Source: a virus
Reading direction: 5' to 3' (one strand)
Virus record (IMG/VR): IMGVR_UViG_3300035704_000385
Span: 1-32,154 of that record
DNA: 32,154 nucleotides
Shown here: piece by piece, positions 21,987 to 30,366 of the stretch
Position numbering within the stretch: position 1 is the stretch's first letter
Layout of the letters: the number at the start of each line of letters is the position of its first letter
Translations under genes and position numbers: made by a program
The notes under the pieces: model-generated
The model's database searches: none
The model's input: only the letters and a program-made list of their open reading frames with translations
Told to the model about the DNA's origin: nothing

Positions 21987-22840
21987 GCATAGGCATGAGC
22001 ATGAGTATAAGCGGTTCGGTTCTGTCCGCCGTGCAGGCCGCCGGGCAGATGTTCGGCGGTTACGGCCTGCTGACCATCGGGCCGGTGCAGCTCTCCGGCC
22101 TGGAGTTGCCGGAAGCCATGCCGGTTGGAGGCAAGCAGCTGATTGGCATCCAGACGATGGCGGGTGGCGGCCTCTGCCTCGATGCGATGGGCGCCATCGA
22201 GAACAGTATCTCATGGAGCGGCAAATTCACCGGGCCGAACCGTTCTGTGCGTGCGCGCTTGCTCGATAGTATCCGCAAAAGCGGCGCGGTGGTCACGCTC
22301 GCCTGGGACGTGTTCAGCTATGAGGTGATCGTGTCTGAGTTCGCCGCTGACACGAGATCGGTCGATCCGGTTCCGTACCGGATCACCTGCATCGTGTTGC
22401 AGGACAATTCGGCGCCGCTGGGTGGCGTGGTGACAGCGCTGGTTACCCAGCTGGTGGCGGACGTCGCCAGCGGCAATGTGGTGGTCGCGCTGTCCGCTGC
22501 CTCCGCCGGGGTGGCGGCGCCGATCAGCGCGGTAGCCGCGGCGGTGGCGGTGCCAGGCGCCACCACGTTAGGCACCAGCGCCTATCATGGGGCGGTGAGT
22601 GCGGTGAACGGTGCCGGCAGCGCTATTAATTTGGCGCTCGGTAACGCCAACACGGCTCTGGGCCAAAACGGCGCCAGCCTGCTCGCCAGCAGCCAGGCAG
22701 CCACCATGCCGGCCTCGATTTCCGCAATGTCTGCCGCGGTTAATGGCGCGGCGAGTTCCGCCGGCGATGTCGCCAATCTCGCTTCAGCCGCCGGCTATTT
22801 CGGCCGTGCGAGCGTCAACCTGCAAAATGCGAGCGCATAA
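21983..22840 (+). CDS. Baseplate/tail protein, gpU-like
   Basis: A 285-aa protein with a 4-base overlap to the gene before. Residues about 30-140 (LLTIGPVQLSGLELPEAMPV, GGKQLIGIQTMAGGG, ISWSGKFTGPNRSVRARLLD, VVTLAWDVFSYEVIVSEFAA) fit a family of phage tail proteins related to gpU that join the tube to the baseplate hub. The C-terminal half (145-285) is Ala/Ser/Val-rich, helical and low in charge. The following 65-aa gpX-like gene, two bases downstream, is the expected partner. Confidence 0.72.
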   Translation: MSIGMSMSISGSVLSAVQAAGQMFGGYGLLTIGPVQLSGLELPEAMPVGGKQLIGIQTMAGGGLCLDAMGAIENSISWSGKFTGPNRSVRARLLDSIRKSGAVVTLAWDVFSYEVIVSEFAADTRSVDPVPYRITCIVLQDNSAPLGGVVTALVTQLVADVASGNVVVALSAASAGVAAPISAVAAAVAVPGATTLGTSAYHGAVSAVNGAGSAINLALGNANTALGQNGASLLASSQAATMPASISAMSAAVNGAASSAGDVANLASAAGYFGRASVNLQNASA

Positions 22841-22842
22841 CG

Positions 22843-23040
22843 ATGCAGCAAGTCACCGTGACCGGCACCACGCTTTACGCGCTGGCGGCCAAATATCTGG
22901 GCGATGCGACGCAGTGGCTGCGCATCGCCCAGCAAAATAACTTCGCCTACCCCGCCGACCCGCAGATCAGCGGGCCGCCCGTCACGCTGCTGATCCCCGA
23001 CCCTGTCCGCAACGTCACCGGCGGGGCATCCCAGCCATGA
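22843..23040 (+). CDS. Tail protein X, LysM-like (gpX)
   Basis: A 65-aa LysM-fold protein: TLYALAAKYLGDATQWLRIA followed by QQNNFAYPADPQISGPPVTL and a closing IP-D. The pattern (T-L-Y-x-L-A-x-x-Y-L-G-D then W-x-x-I-x-x-x-N) is that of P2 gpX and T4 gp53 N-termini. It is small because phage tail X proteins have a single LysM. Its place between the gpU-like and gpD-like genes is the standard one. It overlaps the hub gene by 4 bases. Confidence 0.87.
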   Translation: MQQVTVTGTTLYALAAKYLGDATQWLRIAQQNNFAYPADPQISGPPVTLLIPDPVRNVTGGASQP

Positions 23041-24152
23041 GCCAGAGCATTGCCAGCATCGCCCGTTCCCCCCGTGTTCAGGTGCTTGCCAACGGCCAGG
23101 CGCTCAGCGGTCTGCTTGCGGTGCATTGGCGTGATCCACGCGCTTATCACGCGGGCAGCTTCATGATCGCCAAAAGTTTTACACCGGCGGACCCGAATGG
23201 CACGGCCTGGTGGAGCGACACCGCGAACCAGCTGATCAGCATCGAAATCGGCCTGGCGCTGGTGGAGACCGACTATGTGCCGATGTTCGTCGGGCAGGTG
23301 GACCGCCATATGCTCGACCCGTTGCGGCAGACCATCACGCTGCACGGGCGCGACATGGCTTCAATATTTCTTGATACGCGCATCACCGGGACGTACCAGA
23401 ACCTGACCTCCTCGGAAATTGCCACGACCCTGGCGCAGGCCCATGGCATGACAGCGCAGGTGAGCGAGACCAGCACACTGGTCGGGCGTTATTACCATGC
23501 CGATTATGATACGACCGCCGCCGGCGGGTTCTCGCGCGCGGTGAATGAATGGGATCTGCTGTGTCTGCTCGGCCAGCGGGAAGGCATTGTGCCTTACGTG
23601 CAGGCAAGCACGCTCTATTTCCAAATTCCGGTGGCGCCGCCAGCTTCCTACGCTTTGTGGGTGGGCCAGAATGCGGATGGCGTGATGATAAGCAATTGCA
23701 AAACGCTTAGCTGCGAGCGCGCCATGACGATGGCACGGGATGTGAATGTCACCGTGAATTCCTGGCACTCCGGCAAGAAAACCGTGGTGACAGGATCCGC
23801 CGTGGCGAGGAGCCAGACTCCGCCTGCCATCCCCGTGCCGCCGACCAATTACGTGTTTGAGATTCCCAACCTGACCAGCGCTCAGGCCGATACGGCGGCG
23901 CAACGCCTGGCGCTGGACATCGTGCAGCATGAGCGTGTCATCACCGCCAGTCTACCGGGCATTGCCACGCTGACGCCGCAAACCGTGTTCACGCTGACCG
24001 GCACCGGCACGGATTATGATGGGATTGCTTATATTCCCGCCAGCGTCACGCACAGCGTGACGCCCAAAGGCGGCTTTGAAACCTGCATCCTGGCCAAGAA
24101 TTCCTCGCCGTTGTCGCTCTATGACGGCGCCAGCGGAGCGCTGATCAGATGA
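23037..24152 (+). CDS. Baseplate hub protein, gpD-like
   Basis: A 371-aa late-control gpD-type hub (T4 gp27 relatives). Recognisable parts: SPRVQVLANGQALSGLLAVH near the start, DYVPMFVGQVDRHMLDPLRQ and TITLHGRDMASIFLDTRI in the first domain, and EWDLLCLLGQREGIVPYVQA in the second. It forms the trimeric hub on which the spike sits. The order gpX, gpD, gpV, gpW, gpJ, gpI that follows matches P2-like baseplate modules. It overlaps both neighbours by 4 bases. Confidence 0.88.
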   Translation: MSQSIASIARSPRVQVLANGQALSGLLAVHWRDPRAYHAGSFMIAKSFTPADPNGTAWWSDTANQLISIEIGLALVETDYVPMFVGQVDRHMLDPLRQTITLHGRDMASIFLDTRITGTYQNLTSSEIATTLAQAHGMTAQVSETSTLVGRYYHADYDTTAAGGFSRAVNEWDLLCLLGQREGIVPYVQASTLYFQIPVAPPASYALWVGQNADGVMISNCKTLSCERAMTMARDVNVTVNSWHSGKKTVVTGSAVARSQTPPAIPVPPTNYVFEIPNLTSAQADTAAQRLALDIVQHERVITASLPGIATLTPQTVFTLTGTGTDYDGIAYIPASVTHSVTPKGGFETCILAKNSSPLSLYDGASGALIR

Positions 24153-24790
24153 GCATGAGCATACTTATGGCGGCGCAGGCGCGCGGCGTGGCCGGGCAGG
24201 TGAGCCAGTTCGGCGCACCGCGCTGCGGTCTCGTTTCGTCCTTCAATCCGCAGACTTACTGCGCGAAGGTCATGATCCAGCCGGAGAACACGCTCACCGG
24301 CTGGTTGCCGATTCTCTCCAGCTGGGTCGGGCCGGGCTGGGGCTGTGTGGCGCCGCTGCCGCTCGGCGTGCAGGTGCTGGTGTTGCCGGATCGCAATGAT
24401 GCGCAGCAGGGCGTGATTGCCGGCGTGTTGTATTCCGATGTTGATACGCCGCCTAACAGCGCCGCCGCTGGTGAGATATTGTTCCGTCACCAGAGCGGGG
24501 CTTACCTGACTCTGAAGAATGACGGCACGCTGTCCGTTAACGGCCAACTTGAGATCGATGCGACTGCGCCAACGATCAACGTCACGGCGACGACAGCTGT
24601 GAATGTGACCGCGCCAGTGATCAGGCTCGGAAGATCCGCTGCAGATTCCTTGCTGGGCTTCTGCACATCGATCTTCAAGCAATGGGCGGATTCGCACATT
24701 CACAGCAATGGCAATAACGGCGGAAATACCGGCGCGCCGACAACAACCGCCAACGCCGGGGCGCTCACAACAGTGGTGCAGGGGGAATAG
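24149..24790 (+). CDS. Baseplate spike protein, gpV-like, with HxH tip
   Basis: A 213-aa membrane-piercing spike. Residues about 15-97 make the OB-fold domain (GLVSSFNPQTYCAKVMIQPE, LPLGVQVLVLPDRNDAQQGV). A beta-helix follows, with repeated strands (TLSVNGQLEIDATAPTINVT, ATTAVNVTAPVIRLG). The tip contains FKQWADSHIHSNGN with His183 and His185, the HxH motif that holds an iron ion in known spike tips, followed by the Asn/Gly-rich apex. This is the part that touches the host membrane on contraction. Confidence 0.9.
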   Translation: MSMSILMAAQARGVAGQVSQFGAPRCGLVSSFNPQTYCAKVMIQPENTLTGWLPILSSWVGPGWGCVAPLPLGVQVLVLPDRNDAQQGVIAGVLYSDVDTPPNSAAAGEILFRHQSGAYLTLKNDGTLSVNGQLEIDATAPTINVTATTAVNVTAPVIRLGRSAADSLLGFCTSIFKQWADSHIHSNGNNGGNTGAPTTTANAGALTTVVQGE

Positions 24791-25156
24791 GTGAACGACA
24801 TTTCCCACGCCTTCGGAAGCGATCTCGCTTTAAGCGCCACCGGCGACCTGCTGGTGGTGAGCGGCGATGCGCTCACGCAGCAGCGCGTGCTGCGCCGCCT
24901 GCTCACCAATGCCGGCGATTATATCTGGCATCTCGCTTACGGCGCCGGGCTCGGCCAGATGGTGGGGCAACCGGCCAACGCCGCAGCGATTGAGAACATC
25001 ATTCGCAGCCAGATCTTTCGCGAATCCTCTGTCGCGCAGGTGCCGGCCCCCATTGTGACCACCACCGCGAACACAGACGGCACGGTGACGGTGACGATCC
25101 AATATGCCGACGCCGTGACCGGTGCCGGTTCAACGCTCACATTTCAGGTCAAGTAA
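24791..25156 (+). CDS. Baseplate wedge protein, gpW/gp25-like
   Basis: A 121-aa protein of the gpW/T4 gp25 lysozyme-like-fold family that starts sheath assembly. DISHAFGSDLALSATGDLLV, then DALTQQRVLRRLLTNAGDYI with the highly conserved Q-R-V-L-R-R-L-L-T-N, then YGAGLGQMVGQP. The start is GTG 24791 directly after the spike stop. The ATG of gpJ overlaps its stop by one base. Confidence 0.92.
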   Translation: MNDISHAFGSDLALSATGDLLVVSGDALTQQRVLRRLLTNAGDYIWHLAYGAGLGQMVGQPANAAAIENIIRSQIFRESSVAQVPAPIVTTTANTDGTVTVTIQYADAVTGAGSTLTFQVK

Positions 25157-26301
25157 TGGAACTCTCCCTTCAGACCTTCTCGACCATGCTCAACGGCATG
25201 GCCGCCGCCGCGCAGGCTGCGGCCAGCCAGGCGCTTGACCTGCTGGTCGGCTCGACGCTGCGCGCCATTTTCGAGGCCGTGGCCGGGCTCTGCCTGTGGC
25301 TGCAATGGCAGAATGTGCAGGTGCTGCAAATGGCGCGCCTGACCACCGCGAGCGGCACGGATTGCGACAGCTTCGTGGGCGACTTTCCGCTGTTCGGCGG
25401 GCGGTTGAGCGGTGTGGCCTCGTCGGGCCCGGTGACGCTCGGCCGCTACACCGCGACGCAAGCTGTGCAGGTGCCGGTCGGCACGCTGGTGAAGACCAAT
25501 GACGGCACGCACAGTTTCACGGTCGATCTCGATACCAGCAATGCCGCCTATCAGGCGGACCCGAGCGGCGCGACGCAGGGCTGGTTCAACCTGGCCTCCG
25601 GCGTGGCGACGCTGAATGTCGCCGTCACCAACAATGCGGTGGGCACGGCGGGCAATGTGCTGGCCGGCACGATCGGGCTGATCGCCAGTTCCGCGCCGGG
25701 CCTCGACACGGTGACCAATGCCAACGCCTTCACCAATGGCATGAATGCCGAAACCGATGCCGCGCTGAAAGCGCGCTTTGGCCTCTGGTTCAGCGCGCTG
25801 AGCAAGGGCACGCCGGCGGCGATTAATGCGGCGGTGGCCGACGTGGCGCAAAACCTCACTTGGGCGCAGGTGAACAACACCGATGCCGGCGGCAATTATG
25901 CGCCGGGCACGGTCACGGTGGTGGTGGATGATGGCGGCGGTGCCACGCCGTCCAGCACAATCGCCCTGGTGGCCACGGCAGTGCAGGCGGTGCGGGCGGC
26001 GACGATCAACGCCTATGTGGTCGCGGCGACCCCGCTGGCGGCCAATATCAGCATGACCCTGACCACCGCCGCCAACACCAGCCACGCCGCCGCGGTGGCG
26101 GCGGTGCAGGCGGCGCTGGCGTCTTATATCGGCGCGCTCGGTGTCGGCACGCCGCTACCTTACACGCGCCTGGCCCAACTCGCCTATGATTCCAGCAGCG
26201 CCATCACCAACATTTCCGGCCTCACCTTGAACGGGGGCACCGCCGACCTGGTGCCGACCGACTTTCAGGTGGTGCGCGCCGGCTTCATGACGGTGGCGTG
26301 A
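25156..26301 (+). CDS. Baseplate wedge protein J (gpJ-like)
   Basis: A 381-aa baseplate J protein. It begins with a helical pair (LQTFSTMLNGMAAAAQAAAS, LDLLVGSTLRAIFEAVAGLC), then ARLTTASGTDCDSFVGDFPL, the typical early motif, then the beta barrel QVPVGTLVKTNDGTHSFTVD and the helix-turn part NAETDAALKARFGLWFSALS, GTPAAINAAVADVAQ. Near the end is the repeated-strand domain common to the family. It makes the six-fold wedge ring with gpW and gpI. The stop overlaps the next gene. Confidence 0.93.
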   Translation: MELSLQTFSTMLNGMAAAAQAAASQALDLLVGSTLRAIFEAVAGLCLWLQWQNVQVLQMARLTTASGTDCDSFVGDFPLFGGRLSGVASSGPVTLGRYTATQAVQVPVGTLVKTNDGTHSFTVDLDTSNAAYQADPSGATQGWFNLASGVATLNVAVTNNAVGTAGNVLAGTIGLIASSAPGLDTVTNANAFTNGMNAETDAALKARFGLWFSALSKGTPAAINAAVADVAQNLTWAQVNNTDAGGNYAPGTVTVVVDDGGGATPSSTIALVATAVQAVRAATINAYVVAATPLAANISMTLTTAANTSHAAAVAAVQAALASYIGALGVGTPLPYTRLAQLAYDSSSAITNISGLTLNGGTADLVPTDFQVVRAGFMTVA

Positions 26302-27047
26302 TGGCGACGGGAGATCAGGCTGATTTCCAGGTGCGGTTGCGCGGGCTGCTGCCCGCCAATTGGTTCGCTGACACGACGCCGGTGCTGGACTTCGTGCTGG
26401 CCGGCATCGCCAATGCGCTGGCCGCCCTCTATCTGCTCATCGCCTTCACCCGCGCGCAGACGCGCCTTGCCACCACGCAAGGTGGCTTCGTGGATCTGTG
26501 GGCCAATGATTATCTCGGCGCATCGATCATCCGCCTGCCCCAGGAAACCGATGCTGCCTTCAAAGCGCGGACGCAATGGACGATCACCGCGCCGCGCGGC
26601 ACCAAGCCGGCCCTGAAGGAAATGCTGGAATTCTTGACCGGCAATGCGCCGCTCGTGATCGAGCCGGCCAATACCGGCGACACCGGCGGCTGGGCCGGGC
26701 CGCTCGGCACCGAGGGCGGCGGCCTGTTCGCGTGGGATGATGGCAGCGGCACGGTAGGTGCCGGCGCCTGGGGCAGCTTGGCTCTGCCCTATCAGCTGTT
26801 CATCACCGTGTATCGGCCGGCGCTGCAGGCCTCGGCGAGCCTGGGTGGCTGGACGGGCCCGCTGGGCACTGAGGGTGATGCGCTCGGCGGCTGGAGTGGG
26901 GCGGCGCCCTATACCAGCGGCAGCGGCTCGCTGGCTTTCACCGATGACGACATGGTGGCGCCGACGCTCACCGACGCGTTCCTCATCGCTGCCGTCTATG
27001 CCTGGATGCCCGCCGGTTCCATCGCGTGGGTCAATCTCTCAAATTGA
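26301..27047 (+). CDS. Baseplate wedge protein, gpI/YmfQ-like
   Basis: A 248-aa protein in the gpI place. It opens with QVRLRGLLPANWFADTTPVL, the usual start of this wedge component, and continues with LATTQGGFVDLWANDYLGAS and FKARTQWTITAPRGTKPALK. The C-terminal half has an exact-type internal repeat, GGWAGPLGTEG (129-139) and GGWTGPLGTEG (182-192), each heading a Gly-rich beta unit. A GTG three bases earlier could also start it. It links the wedge ring to the fibres that follow. Confidence 0.75.
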   Translation: MATGDQADFQVRLRGLLPANWFADTTPVLDFVLAGIANALAALYLLIAFTRAQTRLATTQGGFVDLWANDYLGASIIRLPQETDAAFKARTQWTITAPRGTKPALKEMLEFLTGNAPLVIEPANTGDTGGWAGPLGTEGGGLFAWDDGSGTVGAGAWGSLALPYQLFITVYRPALQASASLGGWTGPLGTEGDALGGWSGAAPYTSGSGSLAFTDDDMVAPTLTDAFLIAAVYAWMPAGSIAWVNLSN

Positions 27048-27056
27048 GGATCTTGC

Positions 27057-28457
27057 ATGAATCGCACCATCGCCTATCCCGGCTCCCTTCCCAAATCCGC
27101 TGACTTTCTCAATGCGCAGCGCAACGCCATGATTTCTGACGGCGCGATTCTGCAGGCGGTGTTCGGCACCGCACCGGTTGCCTCCGGCTTTACCTGTGCG
27201 CCGCTCGCGGTGCCGGGCATGGGGGTGCAGGTTTCCGCCGGCGCGCTGACGCAATACACCACTGTGGACGCCACCGCCTATGGAGAGCTGGCCGCCGATC
27301 TCACTGAATTCTGCGTCAAGCAGGGGATCAATCTCGATCCCACCACCGTGAGCATGGCAGCCCCCAGCACCGCAGGCCGGTCGATCGCTTATCTGATCGA
27401 GGCGACGTTTGCGGAGACTGATGGCACGCCCGTGGTGCTGCCGTATGTGAACGCCGCCAACCCGAGCCAGCCTTATGCGGGCCCGACCAATAGCGGCGTG
27501 GCGCAGAACACGACGCGCAACCAAACCGTGACGCTGGCGGTGAAGGCGGGCGCGGCGGCGGCCACGGGCGCGCAAGTTCCGCCGGCGGCCGATAACGGCT
27601 ATGTGCCGCTGTTCGTGGTGACCGTTGCTTACGGGCTCAGCGCGATCACCGCGAGCAACATTGCGCCGCACCCGAACGCGCCGTTTCTGCAGGCCAATCT
27701 CGTCAGCATGCCGTCGCGTCTTCCCGCTGTGGTGAGCAGCGCGCGCAATGCCCGAATGTCAGTGACCACAGCGTCGTCCACCGCGACCTTCGCCGCCGAC
27801 GAGGTGATTGTTGCCACGGCGCTTGGCGGCGTTCATTGGTGCCTGGCGAATTTCAGCCAAGCGATCAACCTGGGCACCACCGGCGCGGGCGGCTTGGACG
27901 TGTCAGGCGGGGTCTACAGTGGCTATGTCGCGCTTTATGCGATCTATAACCCGACCACGGGCGCCACGGCGCTGCTGGCGACAAACGCGACCGCATCGGT
28001 CGCACCGAGTGTCTATGGTGGCACCGCCATGCCGTCCGGCTATACCGCCTCCGCGCTGGTGAGCGTGTGGCCGACGAATGCGAGCGGCCTGTTGGTTGCC
28101 GGCTCACAGCTCGACCGGTCGATCTCGATTGGCCTGACCAACGCCATGAACTCCAGCACCATCTATGCGACCTATACGAGCCTGAGCCTTGCTGGCGTGG
28201 TTCCGCCCAACGCAAAATCATGCGCGGGGAGCGTGGCGGTACAGTCCACAGCATCCTCCAACCTCACATTCAACGTAGCGCAATTTGCAAATGGCGTCGG
28301 CGCATTTGAAGCCTTCGGCACATCCACCCCAGGGGGGATCTCAATCGGTTGCGCCTTTTCCATGCCGCTCGGGGTCAAACAAACAATTTATTACAATAAC
28401 GGAAACACAGGCGGCACGCCGCTTTTCGTGATCAACATCAGTTCCTATACATTCTGA
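27057..28457 (+). CDS. Second tail fibre-like protein
   Basis: A 466-aa protein with GAGGATCTT before ATG 27057. It begins AYPGSLPKSADFLNAQRNAM, a pattern seen at the baseplate-attached end of phage fibres, then PLAVPGMGVQVSAGALTQYT. The middle is beta-rich with Ala/Thr/Ser repeats (NQTVTLAVKAGAAAATGAQV), and the end is a Gly-rich beta domain with SIGCAFSMPLGVKQTIYYNN that may be the receptor-binding tip. It lies right after the baseplate gene gpI, where P2-like fibres normally are. This makes two separate fibre loci in one element. Confidence 0.72.
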   Translation: MNRTIAYPGSLPKSADFLNAQRNAMISDGAILQAVFGTAPVASGFTCAPLAVPGMGVQVSAGALTQYTTVDATAYGELAADLTEFCVKQGINLDPTTVSMAAPSTAGRSIAYLIEATFAETDGTPVVLPYVNAANPSQPYAGPTNSGVAQNTTRNQTVTLAVKAGAAAATGAQVPPAADNGYVPLFVVTVAYGLSAITASNIAPHPNAPFLQANLVSMPSRLPAVVSSARNARMSVTTASSTATFAADEVIVATALGGVHWCLANFSQAINLGTTGAGGLDVSGGVYSGYVALYAIYNPTTGATALLATNATASVAPSVYGGTAMPSGYTASALVSVWPTNASGLLVAGSQLDRSISIGLTNAMNSSTIYATYTSLSLAGVVPPNAKSCAGSVAVQSTASSNLTFNVAQFANGVGAFEAFGTSTPGGISIGCAFSMPLGVKQTIYYNNGNTGGTPLFVINISSYTF

Positions 28458-28465
28458 GGCTTCGC

Positions 28466-28993
28466 ATGACAAACATCAACGTCCAGTTTTCGGCTTCGAC
28501 CGAGACAGCAATTGTCGCCGCCTTTAATTGTCCTCAGGATGAAACGGCATATCCAAATCAGGGAACCGTGGCCGCCTCCGATGCACGGTGGGCGGCCTAT
28601 TATGCCACGCTCCCCGCTGCCGTGCAGGCGGCTTTCCCGCCGCCGACGACGCCGGTCGCACCGCCGCTCGCACTGCAGGCCACAGCGTATCTTGCCGCTG
28701 GCGTGGCCGTGACATTTGCCACCAGCACCGCGCTGAGCGCAACCTATGCCACGACGCTGGCGGCGCAGGTCAAAATCATGGCCGAGGCCAACTGGCTGAT
28801 CAAGAACAACACGTTCATCAATGGCACGACGACGCTGCTTCTGGTGGATGCAACCGGCACGCCGCGCTCCTTCACGCCGACTCAATTCGCGGCCTTCGAG
28901 GCGGCATATGCGCCTTATGTCTCGGCGCTCGATCTGGTGGCGGACAGCAACCAAGGCACGCTGCCGGCGGCCACGCTGACGGTGAACGCGTAG
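28466..28993 (+). CDS. Tail fibre assembly-like protein
   Basis: A 175-aa protein after the second fibre gene, with GAGG before ATG 28466. There is a disordered Pro/Ala linker (AFPPPTTPVAPPLA) in the middle. The C-terminal half (LSATYATTLAAQVKIMAEAN, NNTFINGTTTLLLVDATGTP, SFTPTQFAAFEAAYAPYVSA, then LPAATLTV) is the pattern of helical fibre-chaperone domains similar to DUF4376. It is likely the assembly partner of the fibre at 27057. Confidence 0.65.
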   Translation: MTNINVQFSASTETAIVAAFNCPQDETAYPNQGTVAASDARWAAYYATLPAAVQAAFPPPTTPVAPPLALQATAYLAAGVAVTFATSTALSATYATTLAAQVKIMAEANWLIKNNTFINGTTTLLLVDATGTPRSFTPTQFAAFEAAYAPYVSALDLVADSNQGTLPAATLTVNA

Positions 28994-29001
28994 CGCGCTA
29001 C

Positions 29002-29024
29002 GCGCCGTTTTTTGCAAAAAGCGC
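29002..29024. repeat. Short palindrome related to the composite repeat
   Basis: GCGC (29002-29005), CG, TTTTTT, GC, AAAAA, then GCGC (29021-29024). The stem is like the GCCGCTTTTT module of copies A-E but degenerate. It lies between the fibre module and the lysis region and may be a remnant or a weak terminator. Confidence 0.4.
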
Positions 29025-29054
29025 TTCCTTTTCTTTTCATGTTCGAGGTTTTGC

Positions 29055-29552
29055 ATGGCCAACTTTCCAGGAGAGTCGGACGCGTTTGCACGTGCCTGGG
29101 ATGCCGTCCGCGCCTTCATCCATGGCCGTCTCGCGCAACTCCGTATTTTGCTCGTTCAAGCCGGCATATGGGAGGATCGTGTTCTCAACGTGATCGATCT
29201 CGGCGGCGACGCGAACATGACCGTCTCCACCCATACTGCGCTCGCCGCAGGCTACCGGCCCCATGATGTGCGCTTGCCTTTACCGGAGCGGAAATGGTGG
29301 GGCTGTGTCGGCTGCCGCATGCTCTCGTTTCTCGTGCAAAACGCACATTGCTGGAAGGTGATGAATCACGTGCCGATGACGGCCCAGAATTATCTTCGGG
29401 CCAGCCTATGCATCTCATGGGTTTTGCTCGGGCCTTTTTGCTTTCATTGGTGGGCATTCGCCGTGGATGGCGTCGTGATCCTGCCGTTCGCGGTGAGGGA
29501 GCAGATCAGCCGGTGGAGCCCGAAACGCGCGCCGGACCAGAGGGCACAATGA
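29055..29552 (+). CDS. Unknown protein with one long hydrophobic segment
   Basis: A 165-aa protein that I do not recognise. Residues 1-50 are amphipathic helix (RAWDAVRAFIHGRLAQLRIL). The centre is Cys/Trp-rich (KWWGCVGCRMLSFLVQNAHC). Residues about 115-146 (ASLCISWVLLGPFCFHWWAF and on) form a likely membrane segment, followed by a basic tail. GAGG precedes ATG 29055. It starts the likely lysis region and overlaps the next gene by 4 bases, so it may be a membrane partner of the lysis proteins. Confidence 0.55.
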   Translation: MANFPGESDAFARAWDAVRAFIHGRLAQLRILLVQAGIWEDRVLNVIDLGGDANMTVSTHTALAAGYRPHDVRLPLPERKWWGCVGCRMLSFLVQNAHCWKVMNHVPMTAQNYLRASLCISWVLLGPFCFHWWAFAVDGVVILPFAVREQISRWSPKRAPDQRAQ

Positions 29553-29962
29553 GCCAGCCCATCAATGGCGAAACGTCGGAAAAGCGCAAGCGCGTACCGA
29601 GGGGAAGGGAGATGGGGGTGGAGCGGGAGGTCGGTGAGTTACGTGGCGACGTGAATGGATTGTTGCTGCGCCAGCAGAGCACTGACGCATCGATCGTCGA
29701 GCTTTTCAACCAAAACCGACAAATGCTTAAGATCTTTCATGACGGGCAAACCGATGCCCAGAGAGACCGTGAAACGCTGGGCCGGACTCTCGGCGCCATG
29801 ATGGCCGATAGCGCCAAACGGCAGGAGGAGCGCCACGAGCAACTGGCGCAACAGCTCGCCATGCAAAAAGGCACGTTCGGCACGTTTCGCTGGATTGTTG
29901 ACAGCCTGGTGCTGCTTTGTGGCGGTGCTCTGGCCGGCATGGTCACGCATTTTGTTCGTTAG
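29549..29962 (+). CDS. Coiled-coil protein with C-terminal membrane anchor
   Basis: A 137-aa protein. There is a basic N-terminus (EKRKRVPRGR), then a long charged helix (25-105, EVGELRGDVNGLLLRQQSTD through RQEERHEQLAQQLAMQ), and one C-terminal transmembrane helix (114-135, RWIVDSLVLLCGGALAGMVT). The tail-anchored layout is seen in some phage holin-like or spanin-like proteins next to lysis genes. There is no specific family hit by eye. Its ATG overlaps the previous stop, and copy E of the repeat follows. Confidence 0.65.
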   Translation: MSQPINGETSEKRKRVPRGREMGVEREVGELRGDVNGLLLRQQSTDASIVELFNQNRQMLKIFHDGQTDAQRDRETLGRTLGAMMADSAKRQEERHEQLAQQLAMQKGTFGTFRWIVDSLVLLCGGALAGMVTHFVR

Positions 29963-29977
29963 AATGTAAAGAAAGCA

Positions 29978-30094
29978 GCCGCTTTTTGAAAAAAGCGGCG
30001 CAAAAACTTTTGCTCCTTTGGGCCGATGGCGGTGAAACCAGCACGGCCCAGACTAACAAAGTTTTTTTGCTACTTTTTGTTCACAAAAAGTTGC
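29978..30094. repeat. Composite palindromic repeat, copy E (complete)
   Basis: Module 3 is at 29978-29999 (GCCGCTTTTT, G, AAAAAAGCGGC). Module 2 is the stem TTTGGGCC with GGCCCAGA and GAAACCAGCACGG in its loop, then ACTAACAAAG. Module 1 is GCTACTTTTTGT (30069-30080), TC, ACAAAAAGTTGC (30083-30094), with one mismatch. Read on the minus strand it matches copy C over nearly its whole length. Confidence 0.88.
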
Positions 30095-30126
30095 CTTCTT
30101 CTTCCTATTCCCTAAGGAAATCATTG

Positions 30127-30363
30127 ATGAAGACGCTGATTGCTCGGTTTTCCGAGCCAAGTACCTATGCCGGCATCGCTGCGATTCTGGCCGGTCTTGG
30201 CTATGCCATTCCGCCCGGTACTGGCCACGATCTGATGCTGGCCGGGCTCGTCCTATCCGGCCTCGGCGCGGCTATTCTCAAGGAAGGCTGGCGCCGGGCG
30301 TTGACCTCCGGCGATGCCGCCGCCGCGGTCGAAACTGCCGCAACTGAAATAAGGAAACGCTGA
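30127..30363 (+). CDS. Small two-helix membrane protein, holin candidate
   Basis: A 78-aa protein with CTAAGGAAAT before ATG 30127. Two hydrophobic helices are visible: STYAGIAAILAGLGYAI (12-28) and LMLAGLVLSGLGAAIL (36-51), joined by PPGTGHD, with a charged C-terminal tail (KEGWRRAL through TEIRKR). Size, topology and place three genes before the endolysin fit a class II-type holin that makes holes in the inner membrane for lysin release. Family unrecognised. Confidence 0.72.
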   Translation: MKTLIARFSEPSTYAGIAAILAGLGYAIPPGTGHDLMLAGLVLSGLGAAILKEGWRRALTSGDAAAAVETAATEIRKR

Positions 30364-30366
30364 AGC

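Noticed and set aside
25144-26085. Minus-strand open frame of 313 aa
   Set aside because: It is antisense to the baseplate J gene, which has clear family motifs on the plus strand.
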